Origin: Microvirga calopogonii
GTDB taxonomy: Bacteria > Pseudomonadota > Alphaproteobacteria > Rhizobiales > Beijerinckiaceae
Length of the DNA stretch: 52,678 nt
Direction of reading: 5' to 3'
NCBI RefSeq assembly: GCF_003347665.1
Contig: NZ_QDGA01000032.1
Location: 1 to 52,678 of the forward strand
Shown here in pieces: positions 34,645-43,612 of the stretch. Within the stretch, counting starts at the first letter, position 1. Each line of letters opens with the position of its first letter. The notes beneath the pieces were generated by a model. The model saw only the letters and a list, made by a program, of their open reading frames with translations. It was not told where the DNA came from and did not search any database. A program made the position numbers and the translations under genes.

Positions 34645-35044
34645 AGCGGCACGCCAATCGATTGCACAGATCCAGACACCGAGCAGCGCTGCCTTGGTGT
34701 CTGAGCCGCCGCTGCTCGATGTTTGGGGGCTTTCCGTGCGTTTCGACGGCCCGCCCAAGGGCGTCAACGTGGTCGAGGACCTGTCCTTCTCCGTGAGCAA
34801 GGGCAAGACCCTGTGCATCGTCGGCGAATCCGGCTGCGGCAAGAGCGTGACGTCGATCGCCCTAGTGGGCCTCTTGCCGACGCCGCCGGCGCGGATCGTC
34901 GCGGGCTCTGCCATGTTCGACGGCCAGGACCTGCTGACGCTCACCGAGCGCGAGCGGGCGGATCTGCGCGGCGATCGGATGGCGATAATCTTCCAGGAGC
35001 CGACGACCTCGCTCAATCCGGCTTCCACCATCGGCGACATTTGA
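34634..35044 (+). pseudogene. Truncated oligopeptide-type ABC ATPase
   Basis: Only the first 136 residues of a DppD-like ATPase remain. Walker A GESGCGKS and the Q-loop segment FQEPTTSLNPASTIGD are present, then the frame stops. The signature motif, Walker B and C-terminal Fe-S extension are absent, so it cannot be a working transporter ATPase. The following RraA-like gene begins 18 bp later, which suggests a deletion removed the rest of the ATPase and perhaps permease and binding-protein genes. It resembles the complete ATPase at 7729. Confidence 0.8.
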
Positions 35045-35062
35045 AGCGGCAAAGCTTGAAAA

Positions 35063-35762
35063 ATGGAACAAGTGCTGTCTCCTGAAGTGTTCGCTGCCTT
35101 GGCGGCTGTTGATACACCGACGGTCTGCAACGCAATCGAGGTCGTCCTGGGCCATCGGACGGCGGAGGGCTTCAGAGCCAGTGCTTGCCGCCCATCCGAG
35201 CCTCCCTGCCATCGTGGGCTACGCCCGCACAGGGCTGATCCGAAGCTTGCAACCGGCCGAAGAATCGCCCGGTGCGGTGAGGGCACGCCGGATCGCCTAT
35301 TACAGATATGTCGCGGCTCACGCCGGTCCCGTCGTGGTGGTTCTACAGGATATCGACTCCCGGCCCGGGCTTGGAGCATTCTGGGGTGAGGTCAACGTGG
35401 CGATCCATAACGGTTTAGGGGCCCGAGGCGTCCTCACCAATGGTTCGATGCGTGATCTCGGAGCTGTTGACCCCGGATTTCAGATCCTGGCTGGCTCCCT
35501 CAGCCCGAGCCATGCCTTCGTCCGCGTCGAGGCGTTCGATTGTCCAGTGGAGATCTTCGGACTGAAAGTCAGGCCCGATGATCTGCTCCATGCAGACCGC
35601 CACGGCGCAGTCATTATCGATCCCTACATCGCCCTGGAGCTTCCCCGCGCTATTGACCTTGTGACGAGAAAGGAAGCTCCTGTCCTGAAGGCTGCCCGTA
35701 GCCCAGGTTTCACTGTGGAGAAGCTTATAGAGGCTTGGGGTGCGGCGGAGGACGTCCACTAG
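35063..35762 (+). pseudogene. RraA-like / HMG aldolase-type gene, frameshifted
   Basis: The first frame gives MEQVLSPEVFAALAAVDTPTVCNAIEVVLGHRTAEGF. The rest is in another frame, EPVLAAHPSLPAIVGYARTG onward, through GARGVLTNGSMRDLG (the RraA-type active loop) to the stop at 35762. The frames meet around 35170-35176, implying a one-base insertion or a two-base loss. RraA-family enzymes include 4-hydroxy-4-methyl-2-oxoglutarate aldolases and oxaloacetate decarboxylases. It may be inactive, or a sequencing error may be present. It lies upstream of TTT system 2, whose substrate might be a dicarboxylate. Confidence 0.78.
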
Positions 35763-35926
35763 AACCTCCGATCAAGAGCGACTTCCACCTTCGATACGAT
35801 CGCAATAATTGTGGGGCCAACTTAGAGCAAATGAGTTGCCCCGCTGGGAAGGTCACGTAAGATACCTTTAGGTCAAACGCCGGGAACAGGCGAGGCCATG
35901 GCTGGGGACTAGCCGGGAGGAAATGC

Positions 35927-36922
35927 ATGACTTCATTTACGAGACGCGGTTTCGTCGCGTCAGCGTCCACTGTCCTTGCGAGTTCAGTGGTAGGACTCAA
36001 ACCAAGCTTCTCACAATCCAATTATCCCAATCGGCCGATCACGCTGATCTGTCCATGGGGCGCAGGCGGCGGCACCGATGCGACCGCACGCATCATCGGG
36101 CAAGTGATGGAGCAGAAGCTCGGCCAGCCCGTGAACGTGGTGAACCGGACAGGTGGAAACGGTGTGGTCGGACATGCGGCGATCTCCAGCGCGACACCGG
36201 ATGGCTACACGATCGGCCTGCTCACGGTCGAAATTGCGATGATGCATTGGCAGGGGATGACGGAGCTGACGCCGAGAAGCTACACGCCTCTGGCACTCAT
36301 GAACGTCGATGCGCCGGCCATCCAGGTGAAGGCTGACAGTCCTTACAAGAACATCAAGGAATTGGCCGACGCCATCAAGGCGGCACCTCCCGGGAAGCTG
36401 AAAGCCTCGGGAACCGGCCAAGGCGGCATCTGGCACCTAGCCCTCGTGGGTTGGCTGCAATCGCTGGGTCTTCAGCCAAACCACGTGGCCTGGGTGCCAT
36501 CGAACGGCGCCGCGCCGGGGATGCAGGATCTGGCCGCGGGCGGTATCGACATCGTGCCTTGCTCGCTTCCTGAGGCCCGGCCCATGATCGATGCAGGTCG
36601 CGCCAAGAGCCTTGCCATCCTCGCGCCGGAACGGAACCCGCAATTCCCGAACGTGCCTACGCTCGACGAACAGATGGGCCCCCACAAGTCTGTCGGGGTG
36701 TGGCGTGGCATTGCCGGCCCCAAGGGCCTCCCGGCGGACGTCCAGGACAAACTGGTTGCTGTTCTCAAGGACGTTTACGACTCCAAGGAATACAAGGAGT
36801 TCATGAGCGGTCGGGGCTTTGGGATCCAATGGGCCGAGAAAGCCGCATTCGGCCAGTTCATGGATGAGTCGGATCGGCAGATGGGCGAGGCCATGAAGGC
36901 CGCAGGCTTGGCCAAGGCATAG
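35927..36922 (+). CDS. tctC: TctC/Bug-family substrate-binding protein (system 2)
   Basis: The 331-aa protein has a twin-arginine-type signal (SFTRRGFVASAS, then ASSVVGLKPSFSQ, cleavage near residue 30), unusual beside the Sec-type signal of system 1. The Bug fold follows: ITLICPWGAGGGTDATAR, then VNRTGGNGVVGHAAI, and in the second domain GAAPGMQDLAAGGIDIV. It should bind a small carboxylate in the periplasm and deliver it to the tctBA products downstream. It starts 165 bp after the RraA-like pseudogene. Confidence 0.9.
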   Translation: MTSFTRRGFVASASTVLASSVVGLKPSFSQSNYPNRPITLICPWGAGGGTDATARIIGQVMEQKLGQPVNVVNRTGGNGVVGHAAISSATPDGYTIGLLTVEIAMMHWQGMTELTPRSYTPLALMNVDAPAIQVKADSPYKNIKELADAIKAAPPGKLKASGTGQGGIWHLALVGWLQSLGLQPNHVAWVPSNGAAPGMQDLAAGGIDIVPCSLPEARPMIDAGRAKSLAILAPERNPQFPNVPTLDEQMGPHKSVGVWRGIAGPKGLPADVQDKLVAVLKDVYDSKEYKEFMSGRGFGIQWAEKAAFGQFMDESDRQMGEAMKAAGLAKA

Positions 36923-37057
36923 ACGGAATGAGGCCGAAGCGGTCTCTGTCCTCGCATGCCCAACGGCGACGGCAGGTATGCGCTCCGTCCGGATGCCTTC
37001 GCTTAGGCAAAGGCGTCCGGGTCCTTTCTGCTCATCCGTATGAAGAGAAATCCGTCG

Positions 37058-37555
37058 ATGCAGTTGTCTGACCGTATCACCGGTTCGTTTGTCGCCACGT
37101 TAGGCGTGCTGTCCGCCTATGGCGGCTCAAGGCTTCCTCCCGTGCCAGGTCAGGATATCGGACCCAGCGCGTTTCCGATTGTCATCGGCATCGGTCTCAT
37201 CCTGTGCGGTGTCCTCATTGCCCTTGGAATCGGGCACAGCTTCGAAGAGGAAGCCGAGGTTGATCTTGCGGCTGTCGAAGGTCCTTCGCAACACTCGCAA
37301 ACGACGAAGCCTCTGATCTATAGGCTTCGTGCATTGCTGCCGCCGGGTCTGCTTCTGTTTTACGTGATTGCCGTCGATCGCCTCGGGTTCGTCCCAACGG
37401 CGGCTGTCATGATCTTTGTAGGTGCCCTCGCCTTCGGCGCCAAGCTGCGCGTGGCATTGCCGCTGGCGGCGATCGCTCCGATCGCAATTCACCTGATCTT
37501 CTACAAGCTCCTGCGTGTCCCGCTGCCTGCCGGTCTGCTCCCGATGCCGTGGTGA
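37058..37555 (+). CDS. tctB: Tripartite tricarboxylate transporter small subunit TctB (system 2)
   Basis: The protein (165 aa from this ATG) has four hydrophobic segments and the TctB motif GQDIGPSAFPIVIGIGLI (about 28-45). A charged linker rich in Glu (about 60-85) separates the two halves. The ATG at 37058 has an AAGAGA purine stretch at the right distance; an in-frame ATG at 37040 lacks one. Its stop lies just before the start of tctA. Confidence 0.85.
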   Translation: MQLSDRITGSFVATLGVLSAYGGSRLPPVPGQDIGPSAFPIVIGIGLILCGVLIALGIGHSFEEEAEVDLAAVEGPSQHSQTTKPLIYRLRALLPPGLLLFYVIAVDRLGFVPTAAVMIFVGALAFGAKLRVALPLAAIAPIAIHLIFYKLLRVPLPAGLLPMPW

Positions 37556-37557
37556 TC

Positions 37558-39060
37558 ATGAACGAACTCATTGAAGCCTTCCGTCTCGTCCTTGCCCCTG
37601 ATGTGCTGATCGCGATCCTGCTGTCGTCGATCTACGGCCTTGTGATCGGATCGTTGCCCGGCCTTTCGGCTACAATGGCGACCGCACTGCTCGTGCCCGT
37701 GACCTTCTATCTCTCTCCGATCGCGGCGGTCGCCTCGATCATCGCGGCTTCAGCCATGGCGATCTTCTCGGGAGATATTCCCGGCTGTCTGCTGCGTATT
37801 CCCGGAACACCTGCTTCTGCTGCGTACACGGACGAGGCCTATGCGTTGACACGGAAAGGTCAGGCAGAAGTCGCTCTCGGCGCAGGCCTGTGGTTCAGTG
37901 CGCTTGGAGGGATCGCCGGAACGATCTCCCTCGTCGTGATGGCTCCCGCACTCGCAGAGCTTGCATTGAACTTCTCGACATTCGAGTATTTCTGGCTCGC
38001 TTTTCTGGGTCTGATGTGCGCCACATTGGTCGCGCGGTCGTCCCCCGTGAAGGCCATCGCCAGCATGTTGCTCGGGCTTCTCATTGCGTGCATCGGCATG
38101 GAAAATCCCGGCGGCGTGCCTCGCTTCACATTCGGGATCACGGAACTCCTTGGCGGCGTCGAGGCGATTCCGGCCCTGGTCGGCGTCTTTGCAGTCTCCG
38201 AGGTGATCCGCGCCATGGTGTCACCCGAACCGCCTCCCCTGCCGCGTCGCAAGTTCGGAAGCATTCTGTCCGGTCAACTCGACCTCACCCGCAAATACTG
38301 GCGTCAGATGACTCGAGGCAATATCGTCGGCATCATCATCGGCGTTCTGCCGGGAGCCGGCGCGGATATGGCGGCCTGGATCAGCTATGCGATGTCGAAG
38401 CGGTTCTCCAAGGAGCCGAAGAAATTCGGCACTGGTCATCCGGAAGGCCTCGTCGAGGCAGGGGCGAGCAACAATGCGAGCCTGGCCAGTGGCTGGGTGC
38501 CTTCACTGCTGTTCGGCATCCCCGGTGACACGATCACCGCAATCGCCATCGGCGTTCTATACATGAAGGGCCTCAATCCCGGCCCGACTCTCTTCACAGA
38601 GAGAGCCTCGAGCATGTATGCGCTCTACATCATCTTTGTTCTCGCCAATATCCTGATGATTCCGCTCGGGATCATCATGATCCGCGCGGCGAGTTCCGTT
38701 CTGCGGGCTCCCCGGGCGACAGTGATGCCGGTGATCCTCGTCTGTTGCGCCGTAGGAGCCTTCGCGACCGGGAACAACCTGTTCGCGGTCGTCCTCGTGG
38801 CGGCCTTCGGCGCCATCGGCTACGTGATGGAGAACAACGGCTATCCAGTCGCCGCGATGGTGCTCGGTATCGTGATGGGCACCATGGTCGAACAGAGCTT
38901 TGTCACATCGCTCATCAAGTCCGACGGGAGCCTGCTGCCATTCTTCGATCGTCCCGTCTCGGCTGTTCTGGCGGCGATGACCATCGCCGCGCTGCTGTGG
39001 CCCGTTTTCATCTGGTCCTGGAAGTGCATCCGACCTCGGCAACAAGCGCAGGCGTTGTGA
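37558..39060 (+). CDS. tctA: Tripartite tricarboxylate transporter permease TctA (system 2)
   Basis: The membrane protein (500 aa from the ATG at 37558; a GTG at 37549 overlapping tctB is an alternative) shows the TctA signatures. They are IYGLVIGSLPGLSATMATAL, then FSGDIPGCLLRIPGTPASAA (about 75-94) and GVLPGAGADMAAWISYAMSKRF (about 260-282), with roughly twelve helices. It completes TTT system 2. The mobile-element nest starts 60 bp downstream. Confidence 0.92.
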   Translation: MNELIEAFRLVLAPDVLIAILLSSIYGLVIGSLPGLSATMATALLVPVTFYLSPIAAVASIIAASAMAIFSGDIPGCLLRIPGTPASAAYTDEAYALTRKGQAEVALGAGLWFSALGGIAGTISLVVMAPALAELALNFSTFEYFWLAFLGLMCATLVARSSPVKAIASMLLGLLIACIGMENPGGVPRFTFGITELLGGVEAIPALVGVFAVSEVIRAMVSPEPPPLPRRKFGSILSGQLDLTRKYWRQMTRGNIVGIIIGVLPGAGADMAAWISYAMSKRFSKEPKKFGTGHPEGLVEAGASNNASLASGWVPSLLFGIPGDTITAIAIGVLYMKGLNPGPTLFTERASSMYALYIIFVLANILMIPLGIIMIRAASSVLRAPRATVMPVILVCCAVGAFATGNNLFAVVLVAAFGAIGYVMENNGYPVAAMVLGIVMGTMVEQSFVTSLIKSDGSLLPFFDRPVSAVLAAMTIAALLWPVFIWSWKCIRPRQQAQAL

Positions 39061-39119
39061 GAAAACGGATGATCGTCATGATGGATACCTTCGCGCCGGG
39101 CTCTTTCGTGGCCGGACAG

Positions 39120-39235
39120 GGTTCTGTCGCAATTTCTGGCAATAGACACAGAAATGCTGGAGTGATTGGTTGGCGCTTATGCGGCGAGCCGCTCGAACTG
39201 CTCCGCGAGGGACGGCTGCAACTTGCAAGCATACT
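39120..39235 (-). mobile_element. Stub of an IS6-family element (copy A), 3' end only
   Basis: The segment begins with the IS6-type terminus GGTTCTGTCGCAATTTC. On the minus strand it encodes the last transposase residues YACKLQPSLAEQFERLAA and stop. It is cut off at 39235, one codon before that tyrosine, where the terminus of copy B begins directly. It is about 60% identical to the matching end of copy B, so they are different elements of one family. Confidence 0.75.
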
Positions 39236-39359
39236 GGTTTTGTCGCAATTTCCGACTGCGAGCAGAAAGATCCGAACGTAGTTCGCATCCGGTTCATGCA
39301 GCGAGTCGGTCGAACTGCTCCGCGAGCGAGAGATTCGAATTGCAGGCGTACTTCGCCTG

Positions 39360-41009
39360 CTTGCAATTACCCACATTTCGGACTGAGCGGCAGCGCTTGC
39401 CTGACCAGTCTCAGGCGTGATTCCTTCAGGGCCACCCTATCATTGTGGGAGGTATCCCGTGGCTTGGGTTGTGTCTCACCCCTCCCGTGATTGCGTTGGT
39501 TTCCATGAACTTGGTCAACCAGAGCAAGGCTGCGTGGGAGCCGGACCATGACGAAGGCGCCACGCCCGGCGCCCGCTCCTGGAGAGGCGGGCGACGCTCC
39601 GTCTTGGGCCGAGCGGGAACTCGCCGGCTGCCGCTTTGGGGACAGACGTCTCGGTCAGCGCCTGGGCAGACTCCTGACCCACATGGCCAGTGCCATCGGA
39701 GGCAGCCTGCCACTCGCCTGCCAGGACTGGGCCAACACCAAAGCGGCCTATCGCTTCCTGTCCAATCCCAAGGTCTCTGAACACACGATCCTTCAGGGCC
39801 ATTTCCAGGCCACCCGCACCCGCTTTGCCGCAGTCGACGGCCCCATCCTGGTCATTCAGGACACGACTGAGCTGTCCTACCAGCGCGCACAGCCCCGGCG
39901 GATTGGGGCCACCTGCCGGGTCAATAGCGGGCGGGACGAGGAAGGCCGCTACAGGATGCACACGGTGTGCGGAGTGCTGATGCACTCCTGCCTGGCCGTG
40001 ACCGCAGAGGGGCTGCCACTCGGGCTATCGGCGATCAAGTTCTGGACGAGAGCCCAGTTCAAAGGCACCAAGGAACTCAAGCGCAGGATCAATCCGACCC
40101 GGGTGCCGATCGACCAGAAGGAGAGTATCCGCTGGCTCGAGTGCATGAGGCAGTCCGTGGCGCTGTTCGGTGCGCCTGAGCGCTGCATCCATATCGGCGA
40201 CCGCGAGAACGACATCGACGAGTTCTTCTGCACGGCTCAGGCTTTGGGCACGCACTTCCTGGTGCGGACCTGCGTGGATCGGCTGGCAGGCGACGGGCAG
40301 CACACCATCGCCGACGAGATGGCAGAGGTGAAGGTCAGAGGACGGCATCAGGTCGAGGTCCGCAGCCCGAAAGGCGATGTGAGCCTTGCGGTCGTGGACC
40401 TCAGGTATCGCCGCATTCATGTTCTGCCTCCCATCGGCAAGCAGAAGCGCTATCCGGCCCTGACCCTGACGGTGATCCACGCGCAGGAACGTCACACGCC
40501 CAAAGACCGGGCGCGGATCTATTGGAAGCTGATCACGGATCTGCCGGTGCGATCGCGCGCCGACGCGATCCAGATGCTCGGCTGGTACGCCATGCGCTGG
40601 AAGGTCGAGTTGTTCCACAAGATCCTGAAGTCCGGCTGCCGGGCGGAGGAGACCAAGCTGCGAACGGCGGATCGGCTGGTGAACCTGCTCAGCATCTACT
40701 GCATCCTGAGCTGGCGCATCTTCTGGATGACGATGCTCAACCGCGTCGTTCCGGACGTGCCGCCATATCTGGCCCTGACAGCTCTTGAAATCGACCTACT
40801 CGACGAGTTGGTGAGAGACAAGGGCCAAGAGGGGCGACGGAGAAAGACACTCTCGCATTACCTGACCAAGATCGCTCGCATGGGTGGCTATCTCGCGCGA
40901 GGGCATGACCCTCCACCCGGCAATACCGTCATGTGGAGAGGCCTATCGCGCCTGATGGATATCGAACTCGGCGCCAGGATCGGAGCGCAAATCTATGGGT
41001 AATTGCAAG
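39360..41009 (+). mobile_element. Intact IS4-family (Tn5-like) insertion sequence, 1650 bp
   Basis: The element is bounded by perfect 14-bp terminal inverted repeats CTTGCAATTACCCA at 39360 and TGGGTAATTGCAAG at 40996-41009. It is flanked by a perfect 9-bp target duplication CTTCGCCTG (39351-39359 and 41010-41018). A 9-bp duplication is typical for this family. Joining the flanks restores the IS6 transposase reading frame exactly, so the insertion is recent and clean. One transposase gene fills most of it. Confidence 0.93.
39548..41002 (+). CDS. IS4-family Tn5-like transposase
   Basis: The 484-aa protein has an N-terminal Tn5-like DNA-binding domain (WAERELAGCRFGDRRLGQRLGRLL, about residues 20-45; CQDWANTKAAYRFLSNPKVS). 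The DDE catalytic core follows: D105 in LVIQDTTELSY, the second aspartate in HIGDRENDID (about 217), and the YREK-type motif in WYAMRWKVELFHKILKSGC (about 343-361). The ATG has a GGAG site. The coding end lies within the right terminal region. Frame and ends are intact, so the element is probably active. Confidence 0.93.
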   Translation: MTKAPRPAPAPGEAGDAPSWAERELAGCRFGDRRLGQRLGRLLTHMASAIGGSLPLACQDWANTKAAYRFLSNPKVSEHTILQGHFQATRTRFAAVDGPILVIQDTTELSYQRAQPRRIGATCRVNSGRDEEGRYRMHTVCGVLMHSCLAVTAEGLPLGLSAIKFWTRAQFKGTKELKRRINPTRVPIDQKESIRWLECMRQSVALFGAPERCIHIGDRENDIDEFFCTAQALGTHFLVRTCVDRLAGDGQHTIADEMAEVKVRGRHQVEVRSPKGDVSLAVVDLRYRRIHVLPPIGKQKRYPALTLTVIHAQERHTPKDRARIYWKLITDLPVRSRADAIQMLGWYAMRWKVELFHKILKSGCRAEETKLRTADRLVNLLSIYCILSWRIFWMTMLNRVVPDVPPYLALTALEIDLLDELVRDKGQEGRRRKTLSHYLTKIARMGGYLARGHDPPPGNTVMWRGLSRLMDIELGARIGAQIYG

Positions 41010-41723
41010 CTTCGCCTGTCGTTTACGCATCATGTGAACCATCTCGATCCCACCCAGGATCGACCGAGCGGATGCCATCGACTTAAACCCGAGCATCGGT
41101 CGAACCCGTCGCTTGACGGCGCGATGGTCCTGCTCGATACGATTGTTAAGATAACGGCTCTGCCGGATCCGGATCGGCTTCAGATTGCGTCTTGATGGAT
41201 CCTGGAGCCGACTCTCCGTATCGCAGGCCAGGATCGCCTCCCGGTTCGTTTGGCTGCCGTCGATCACGATCCGCTCAGGCCGGCCATGCCGCTTGAGAGC
41301 CTTGCGAAGGAAGCGCTTGGCGGATGCGAGATTGCGCCGTTCGCTGAACCAGAACTCGACTGTATCACCATTGCTGTCGATGGCGCGGTAAAGGTACGTC
41401 CATCGCCCGCGGACTTTGATGTATGTCTCATCGATATGCCACTTGCCAGTGACAGGCCGCTTGCGTGAATGGAATCGCTCCAACAGTTCGGGTGAGTAAC
41501 GGATAACCCACCTATGGATCGTGGTGTGGTCAACCGAGACGCCACGCTCGCTCGGCCATCATCTCCTCGAGATCACGCAGGCTCAGGTTGTAGGCCAGAT
41601 ACCAGCGCACGCACAGCAGGATCACCGAACGATCAAAATGCCTGCCCTTGAGCACGCTACTCTCCGCTACTGAGACGTCGACCCAGTAGCTGAAACTCTG
41701 AAACAAATTGTTGCGACAGATCC

Positions 41724-42182
41724 CCCGCCGATGCCGCGCCTGCGGGCACCCGCATGCTGCTGGTGCGCGGCAAGGGCGACAAGCAGCGCCTCGTGCCGCT
41801 GCATGAGCGGGCGATTGAGGCCATTGCCCTCTGGCAGCGGCTGGCTGCGGTCTATGCCGGGGGAGCGCCCTCCCCCTGGCTGTTCCACGCGGTCCGCCAC
41901 GGCGCCAAGGCGCTGACCCGTCAGGCGGCTCTGCTCGAGATCAAGGAGGCGGCCGTGGCGGCAGGGCTCTCCAGCCCCGAGCGGGTGTCGCCGCACGTGC
42001 TGCGCCATGCCTTTGCCACCCACATGCATTCCGGCGGTACGGACTTGCGCGTGCTGCAGGAACTGCTCGGCCATGCCGGCATCGAGACCACCCAGATCTA
42101 CACCCATCTCGATACCTCCCGCCTCCACCACATGGTCCGCGACCTCCACCCGCTCAATGAGGAGCGCACGTCAGTCGCCTGA
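41724..42182 (+). pseudogene. XerD-like tyrosine recombinase, 5'-truncated
   Basis: The open frame starts directly at the IS6 end and gives 152 residues of the catalytic domain. It has the lysine hairpin LLVRGKGDKQRLVPL, the HVLRHAFATH box (His and second Arg), the LLGHAGIETTQIYTH box with the second His and the nucleophile tyrosine, and an HPL-type tail. The N-terminal core-binding domain and the first catalytic arginine are missing. It cannot recombine. If it was the chromosomal xerD, an intact copy must exist elsewhere; it may equally be a phage or plasmid integrase. Confidence 0.85.
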
Positions 42183-42262
42183 ACGGCACGGCCACGAACT
42201 CAAACGTCAATCAAGTTCCGAAACAGGCCCATGCATCGGCTCGTGCTCAATGATCCTCTCCT

Positions 42263-43612
42263 TCAATCTATCTTGGCCGCAGCCAAGTAGTTCACCGTCA
42301 CTGCGGCCAGAGCCCTCACACCCACAACCAAGGCTTTGTCGTCGACAAGAAAATTCGGGCTGTGATTCGGAGCAGCTTTGCTCGGGTCCTGGTCCTTGGG
42401 CACGATGCCCAGATTAAAGAACAACCCAGGGACCTCGTTCAGGAAGAACGAGAAATCCTCCGACGCTCCAGAGCGTTCCGTGACTACGATATCGCCATCC
42501 GCAGCCCGCTCAAGCACCGGCGCCATGCGGGCTGTGACTTTGTCGTGATTCACGAGCGGGTCATACAGCTCAATCACTTCGACATCGGCCTTGGCGTTGG
42601 CGCTTTCCGCGATGTTCTCGGAAATCTGACGGATATCATTATGAACCTGGCCCCGCACACCGGCATCATAGGTGCGGATGGTGCCGCTCATCTCCACCGT
42701 TTCCGGCACAATGTTGAAGCGCGAGCCTCCGTTGATGGTCGAGACACTCACGACTGTCGGCGATTTCATCAGGTCGGTTCGGCGACTGACGACCGTCTGT
42801 AGGCCCAGCACGATCTGTGAGGCCGTCGTGACCGGATCAACAGCGCGCCAAGGGTAGCCTGCGTGGCCTTGCTTCCCTGTGACCTTGATACGCAGCTCGT
42901 CCGCACTGGCATTGGCGGCCCCGGCCCTGTATCCGATGCGGCCGCTTGGCAAGCCGGATGTGACATGAAGGCCGAACACTGCGTCAGGCTTTGGGTCCTG
43001 CAGAACACCTTCCCGGATCATCGCCTTGGCGCCCCAGATCTTGTCGGACCCGGCCGCATAGAGACTGGGCCCTTCCTCAGCCGGTTGGAAGATGAACTTC
43101 ACTGTTCCGGGCAACTCGTCCTTCATGCCCGCGAGCACTTCGGCAACTGCCATTAGAATGGCCGTATGAGCATCATGACCACAGGCATGCATCACATCGA
43201 CGTCACGGCCGAGATACTTTCCTTTCGCCTTGGAGGCAAAGGGCAGCCCATCCGGTTCTTTGACGGGCAAGGCGTCCATGTCGGCCCTGAGCGCCACGAC
43301 CGGACCGGGCTTTGCTCCCTTGAGCACAGCCACCACCCCGGTCCGGGCGACACCGGTTTTCACGTCGAGGCCAAGCTTTGAGAGATGCTCGGCGACGAGG
43401 CCAGCTGTCCGCGTTTCCTGTTCACCCAGCTCGGGGTGCTGATGGATATCGCGCCGCCAGGCGATCAGCTTCTCCTCGATCTGTGCCGCCTTGGAGCGGA
43501 CTTGCTGCTCGAGATCAGGAACAGGGGACTGAGCCCTCGAAGGATTGGTCGTGAGGCCCCCAAGAACGATCAGTGAGGTTGCAAACGCAAGTGATCGAAG
43601 TGGATGCGGCAT
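42263..43612 (-). CDS. Secreted M20D amidohydrolase (hippurate/IAA-amino acid hydrolase type)
   Basis: The 449-aa protein has a signal peptide (SLAFATSLIVLGGLTTNPSRA, cleavage near residue 27). The M20D metal site is seen in MHACGHDAHTAILM (about 135-148, Cys and two His) and FIFQPAEEGP (the two glutamates, about 172-181). The dimer domain has KVTGKQGHAGYPWRAVDP. M20D enzymes cleave N-acyl amino acids such as hippurate or IAA conjugates. An export signal is less common in this family and implies periplasmic action. It converges with the xerD remnant; no operon partner is visible. Confidence 0.9.
   Translation of the reverse strand: MPHPLRSLAFATSLIVLGGLTTNPSRAQSPVPDLEQQVRSKAAQIEEKLIAWRRDIHQHPELGEQETRTAGLVAEHLSKLGLDVKTGVARTGVVAVLKGAKPGPVVALRADMDALPVKEPDGLPFASKAKGKYLGRDVDVMHACGHDAHTAILMAVAEVLAGMKDELPGTVKFIFQPAEEGPSLYAAGSDKIWGAKAMIREGVLQDPKPDAVFGLHVTSGLPSGRIGYRAGAANASADELRIKVTGKQGHAGYPWRAVDPVTTASQIVLGLQTVVSRRTDLMKSPTVVSVSTINGGSRFNIVPETVEMSGTIRTYDAGVRGQVHNDIRQISENIAESANAKADVEVIELYDPLVNHDKVTARMAPVLERAADGDIVVTERSGASEDFSFFLNEVPGLFFNLGIVPKDQDPSKAAPNHSPNFLVDDKALVVGVRALAAVTVNYLAAAKID

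Larger units (their letters stand above)
39295..41657 (-). pseudogene. IS6-family transposase, frameshifted and split by IS4 insertion
   Basis: From a GTG at 41657 the minus strand reads VLKGRHFDRSVILLCVRWY and LRDLEEMMAER. A 4-bp duplication (gagcgagcgtggc, about 41549-41561) then shifts the frame to a stop. The original frame resumes with VSVDHTTIHRWV, then DETYIKVRGRW, VIDGSQTNREAI and IEQDHRAVKRR (the DDE residues), to MMRKRQAK at 41019. There the IS4-family element intervenes; the last codons (YACNSNLSLAEQFDRLAA, stop) lie at 39295-39350. Two independent lesions make it dead. Confidence 0.85.
39236..41723 (-). mobile_element. IS6-family element (copy B), interrupted by an IS4-family element
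   Basis: The ends are GGTTTTGTCGCAATTTC at 39236 and, on the minus strand, GGATCTGTCGCAACAATTTG ending the element at 41723. Removing the inserted IS4 element and its 9-bp duplication leaves 829 bp, the normal IS6 size. No 8-bp duplication flanks it: the left neighbour is another IS6 stub and the right neighbour is a truncated xerD-like gene. That suggests adjacent deletions by replicative transposition. Confidence 0.8.

Noticed and set aside
39120..39352. Two 116-bp units in tandem that might be a CRISPR-like or attC-like array
   Set aside because: Both units encode the same IS6 transposase C-terminus and begin with IS6 termini, so they are two element ends, not an array.
40929..41018. Tail of the minus-strand IS6 frame reading into the IS4-type element
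   Set aside because: The last codons are read from the inserted element; the real C-terminus lies at 39295-39350.
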